Origin: Actinomycetota bacterium
Lineage (GTDB): Bacteria > Actinomycetota > Actinomycetes > Nanopelagicales > Nanopelagicaceae
NCBI GenBank assembly: GCA_009924725.1
Contig: RFRA01000036.1
Span: 1 to 8,454 of the forward strand
Reading direction: 5' to 3'
Length of the DNA stretch: 8,454 nucleotides
Below the pieces are notes generated by a model. The model was not told where the DNA came from and made no database searches. It was given only the letters and a program-made list of their open reading frames with translations. The position numbers were made by a program, and so were the translations under genes. Shown here one piece after another: positions 6,072-8,454 of the stretch (position 1 is its first letter; each line of letters starts with the position of its first letter).

Positions 6072-6842
6072 ATGAGTGTTAATGGCGCCCCGGCTGGTCT
6101 ATTGCAAGATTTTCAAGCTTTAGGCGATAAGAAGAATGGTCATATCGGCATCGTTCTCGTTCATGGTTTTACTGGTTCGCCAGCAGCTATGCGGCCGTGG
6201 GCTGAATATCTCAACGCCCGTGGTTATTCAGTCCGAGTACCTCGGCTTCCTGGCCATGGCACGGTCCCGGCAGATTTGAATAACGTAGATTGGCAAGAGT
6301 GGCCAGCAAAAGTTAAGGCCGAGATAGTTGAGTTGCAGAAACAGTGTTCACAGATATTCGTTGCTGGGCTCTCAATGGGTGGTGGCACGACACTAAATGT
6401 TGCAGCTGAACTAGGCGATCAGTTAAGCGGAATTATTCTGGTGAACCCAATGATCCACGTGCGAGGAGTTTCGCCAAGATTAGCTTTCGTGATTTCACGA
6501 GTCATCAAGTTCGGCAAAAGCGTAGGAAATGACATTAAACGCAAAGGTGTTACTGAATACAGTTATGACAAGTTGCCATATCGTGGAATTTATCAACTAC
6601 TCACGATGTTAAAGATCACCCGTGTGGCCCTTCCTACAATCAGAGTTCCAATGCAGTTATTTCATAGTGTCGATGACCATACTTTGCCGGTTTCAAACAC
6701 CGAGATAATTATGCGTGAGATCGGATCTTCTAATAAGTCTCGAATTGAATTGCTGAATAGTTTTCACGTTGCAACCATTGACCATGATTGCGATTTAATC
6801 TTCGCTAACTCTCTGACTTTCATTGAGAGTTTGTGTAAATAG
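6072..6842 (+). CDS. Alpha/beta hydrolase, carboxylesterase / monoacylglycerol lipase type
   Basis: A 256-residue cytoplasmic serine hydrolase resembling the Est30 carboxylesterase and bacterial monoacylglycerol lipases. Seen in order: the oxyanion-hole motif LVHGFTGSP (29-37); RLPGHG (58-63); the nucleophile elbow GLSMGG (99-104) with S101; a cap region (about 130-185) with the basic stretch KRKG (156-159); the likely catalytic acid in SVDDHTLP (199-206, probably D202); and the catalytic histidine in SFHVATID (230-237, H232). The full triad is therefore present. No signal peptide or membrane segment is evident. The family hydrolyses short-to-medium acyl esters or monoglycerides. The natural substrate cannot be read from the sequence. 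The gene is divergent from the exonuclease and 68 bp before the MFS gene, which has its own likely promoter, so a shared operon is doubtful. Confidence 0.87.
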   Translation: MSVNGAPAGLLQDFQALGDKKNGHIGIVLVHGFTGSPAAMRPWAEYLNARGYSVRVPRLPGHGTVPADLNNVDWQEWPAKVKAEIVELQKQCSQIFVAGLSMGGGTTLNVAAELGDQLSGIILVNPMIHVRGVSPRLAFVISRVIKFGKSVGNDIKRKGVTEYSYDKLPYRGIYQLLTMLKITRVALPTIRVPMQLFHSVDDHTLPVSNTEIIMREIGSSNKSRIELLNSFHVATIDHDCDLIFANSLTFIESLCK

Positions 6843-6875
6843 TCGGTTGGGTCTGAAAGCATATCGAGAGATCCC

Positions 6876-6904
6876 TTGTCGGTAGTTGCCCTTTGAAATA
6901 GGCT
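6876..6904 (+). promoter_or_regulatory. Promoter of the MFS gene (TTGTCG, 17 bp, TAGGCT)
   Basis: TTGTCG at 6876-6881 and TAGGCT at 6899-6904 are separated by 17 bp, the ideal spacing. The -10 box ends 6 nt before the ATG at 6911, so the message would be leaderless. This is the best-formed promoter in the window and argues that the MFS gene is transcribed separately from the hydrolase. Confidence 0.55.
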
Positions 6905-6910
6905 TACGAA

Positions 6911-8074
6911 ATGCTTACCGAGGTTCAAAAGCGCGCAAGGTTGGCGGTAACCGCGACTTTCATAACCAATGGATTAGTCGTAGGCGCATTCGTTGCGCGA
7001 ATTCCGGATATCAAGAGAGCACTCGATGTCTCCAATTCAACGTTGAGCCTGTGCTTGCTGTCCAGTTCGTTAGGAGTGTTCGCAGCTCTTCCAATCGCAG
7101 GAAAACTTTGTGCGAAATATGGAAGTTCGCCGGTTGCGTTTTATGGAACTCTAGCAATGGTGGCTACTTGGACGTTACAGAGCTTTACGCTCTTTGCCGT
7201 TTGGGCTTTTGCGTTGACCGCTTTTCTGGCGGGCTACACCTTGGCGACACAAGATGTAGCGATGAATTCTCATGCAGTGACACTTGAACATCAGAGTTCA
7301 CTTAGGTTAATGAGCGTTTTTCATGGCATGTTTTCAGTAGGTGGTTTTGGTGGTGGAATTCTGGGCGGAGTTTGCTCTCAACTTGGACTTAGTTATCGGG
7401 TTCAGACGATTCTTATTTGCGGAGCGATAATCATCATCGCGTTTCAAGTTCAAAAATTTTGGTTACCTGGCTCGGATGACTCACATGAATTGGAACCAGG
7501 CATCAAGATGCATAGACCAGCCATCATTTGGCTATTCGGACTATTTGGTTTGTGCTCAACTATTGGAGAAGGCGCAGTCGGTGACTGGGGTGGAGTATTA
7601 ACTCGCGAAACCTATGACGCATCTCCATTTGTAAGTGCGATTCCCTACGTAGTTTTTTCAGCAACCATGATCATTGGTAGGTTCTCGGGAGATCGATTAG
7701 CCACAAGATTCGGAGCCGCGAAAGTTTTGGCTAGCGGGGGATTGATCGCTTCGATTGGAATGTTCGCGGGTTTACTACTTAACTCAACTGCCGGAATAAT
7801 CTTCGGTTGGTTCTGGATGGGGGTTGGGCTCTCGGTTGCAATACCGCTGCTATTTAGCGCAGCTGGTTCGATGGCTAGCAATAGATTCGTGGGCCAAATG
7901 GCTCCAGCACAAGCTGTTGCGATGGTTTCTGGTATTTCCTACTTCGGATTCATCGTGGGACCCCCATTTATTGGTTTCATTTCTGATGCAACAACCCTTC
8001 GAACTGCCCTGTTTATCCCAGCGTTGTTAGCGTTAGCTATTGTGGCAAGTGCGAGGTTTGCAAAGAGTGCCTAG
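6911..8074 (+). CDS. MFS permease, YbjJ-like, substrate unknown
   Basis: A 387-residue integral membrane transporter of the major facilitator superfamily, hydrophobic throughout and consistent with 12 helices. The N-terminal FVARIPDIKRAL (27-38) and QDVAMNSHAV (114-123), the mid-protein GEGAVGDWGG (219-228) and the late VGPPFIGF (349-356) are marks of the YbjJ-like group. The second-half loop has a good MFS motif A, GRFSGDRLATRFG (256-268). The first-half copy, GKLCAKYG (64-71), is degenerate. A hydrophilic central loop (about 185-200) divides the two six-helix halves. Uptake or efflux and the substrate cannot be told, and the neighbours give no pathway hint. No ribosome site precedes the ATG, which fits the leaderless promoter just upstream. 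The gap to the next gene is 33 bp, and no terminator was seen there. Confidence 0.88.
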   Translation: MLTEVQKRARLAVTATFITNGLVVGAFVARIPDIKRALDVSNSTLSLCLLSSSLGVFAALPIAGKLCAKYGSSPVAFYGTLAMVATWTLQSFTLFAVWAFALTAFLAGYTLATQDVAMNSHAVTLEHQSSLRLMSVFHGMFSVGGFGGGILGGVCSQLGLSYRVQTILICGAIIIIAFQVQKFWLPGSDDSHELEPGIKMHRPAIIWLFGLFGLCSTIGEGAVGDWGGVLTRETYDASPFVSAIPYVVFSATMIIGRFSGDRLATRFGAAKVLASGGLIASIGMFAGLLLNSTAGIIFGWFWMGVGLSVAIPLLFSAAGSMASNRFVGQMAPAQAVAMVSGISYFGFIVGPPFIGFISDATTLRTALFIPALLALAIVASARFAKSA

Positions 8075-8095
8075 CGTGACCCGCGAGACAAAAGG

Positions 8096-8101
8096 TATAT
8101 T
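8096..8101 (+). promoter_or_regulatory. -10 box (TATATT) for a leaderless start of the M3 peptidase gene
   Basis: TATATT, close to the TATAAT consensus, ends 6 nt before the ATG at 8108. AAAGG just before it is 12 nt from the ATG, too far for a typical ribosome site. No -35 hexamer is recognisable, since the region upstream is the end of the MFS gene. Confidence 0.5.
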
Positions 8102-8107
8102 CCAGTC

Positions 8108-8454
8108 ATGAGCGCTAATCCATTTTTTACGAAGTCAACGTTGCCTTATGAGCTTCCACCATTTGCACTTATCCAAGAAGATCATTATCTGGAAGCGTTT
8201 TATCAGGGGATGAAGGATCAGTTACAAGAAGTCGATGTGATCTTGGCCAATTCTGAAGTTAGCTTCGAAAATACCATTGCGGCCATGGAACAAAGTGGTG
8301 CGATCTTGAGTCGCGTCCTTAGCGTTTTTTACAACAAGTCATCAAGTGACACGAACGAGGGTATTGATGCAATCGAGGCAGAGATAGCTCCGAAGCTTGC
8401 GGCTCATTCCGATGCTATTCGACTCAACCCGCAGCTCTTTGCGCGCATTAAATA
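8108..8454 (+). CDS. dcp: M3-family peptidyl-dipeptidase (Dcp-like), N-terminal fragment cut by window end
   Basis: The first 115 residues of a zinc metallopeptidase of the thimet oligopeptidase/Dcp family. The N-terminus shows the family's opening: NPFFTKSTLPYELPPF (5-20), EDHYLEAFYQGM (24-35), FENTIAAMEQSG (53-64), FYNKSSSDTNEGIDAIE (74-90) and EIAPKLAAHSDAI (92-104). Dcp removes dipeptides from the C-termini of oligopeptides and acts in cytoplasmic peptide recycling. The catalytic HExxH motif lies several hundred residues downstream, outside the window, so activity cannot be judged. Full family length is about 680 residues. Oligopeptidase A is an alternative name within the same family, but the opening block fits Dcp better. 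No signal peptide is seen. Confidence 0.85.
   Translation, partial: MSANPFFTKSTLPYELPPFALIQEDHYLEAFYQGMKDQLQEVDVILANSEVSFENTIAAMEQSGAILSRVLSVFYNKSSSDTNEGIDAIEAEIAPKLAAHSDAIRLNPQLFARIK

Noticed and set aside
6843..6910. Search for a terminator between the hydrolase and MFS genes
   Set aside because: No stem of useful length followed by a T run was seen. Only the MFS promoter is supported in this gap.
6886..7287. 133-codon plus-strand frame overlapping the MFS gene
   Set aside because: It is out of frame with the clearly hydrophobic MFS protein and is rich in Arg, Cys and Ser with no domain: a frame shadow.

Overview
The window looks like chromosome from a low-to-mid GC actinobacterium. The base composition appears moderate (an impression by eye, not counted), spacers are short, and the gene order ctaE-qcrC-qcrA-qcrB, divergent from trpD and followed by an epsilon-type exonuclease, is the arrangement known from Actinobacteria (for example around ctaE/trpD in Mycobacterium). 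Moderate GC combined with a compact layout would fit a streamlined freshwater lineage of the acI/Nanopelagicales type, but that placement is inference. Nothing in the window looks mobile: no IS element, tRNA, rRNA, CRISPR array or long repeat was seen.

Left third (1-3744, minus strand): a respiratory operon, transcribed right to left as ctaE, qcrC, qcrA, qcrB (qcrB runs off the left edge). It encodes subunit III of the aa3 cytochrome oxidase and the three subunits of the cytochrome bc1 complex: membrane-tethered dihaem cytochrome c, Rieske protein and cytochrome b. In Actinobacteria these form a bc1-aa3 supercomplex that passes electrons from menaquinol to oxygen without soluble cytochrome c. 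All haem, Fe-S and quinol-site motifs that fall inside the window are intact.

Middle (3745-5354): a 119-bp divergent intergenic region with a direct plus inverted repeat cluster, then a two-gene plus-strand unit. This is a stand-alone degenerate receiver-domain protein (145 aa) whose 3' end overlaps trpD (anthranilate phosphoribosyltransferase) by 8 bp.

Right half (5355-8454): a minus-strand DEDDh exonuclease converging on trpD with only 14 bp between them, then three plus-strand genes: an Est30/monoacylglycerol-lipase-like alpha/beta hydrolase, a 12-helix MFS permease of the YbjJ-like type, and the 5' end of an M3-family peptidyl-dipeptidase (Dcp-like). These look like separate short transcription units. 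Several start codons sit 6-9 nt after a TANNNT -10 box and lack a well-placed Shine-Dalgarno sequence, which suggests leaderless transcripts.

Most of the window is ordinary conserved actinobacterial core sequence. The points that deserve a second look are the orphan pseudo-receiver between ctaE and trpD, the repeat cluster in the divergent promoter region, the recurrent leaderless start architecture, and the exonuclease that ends where many actinobacterial relatives continue into a GIY-YIG (UvrC-like) domain. No clear novel multi-gene system was found.
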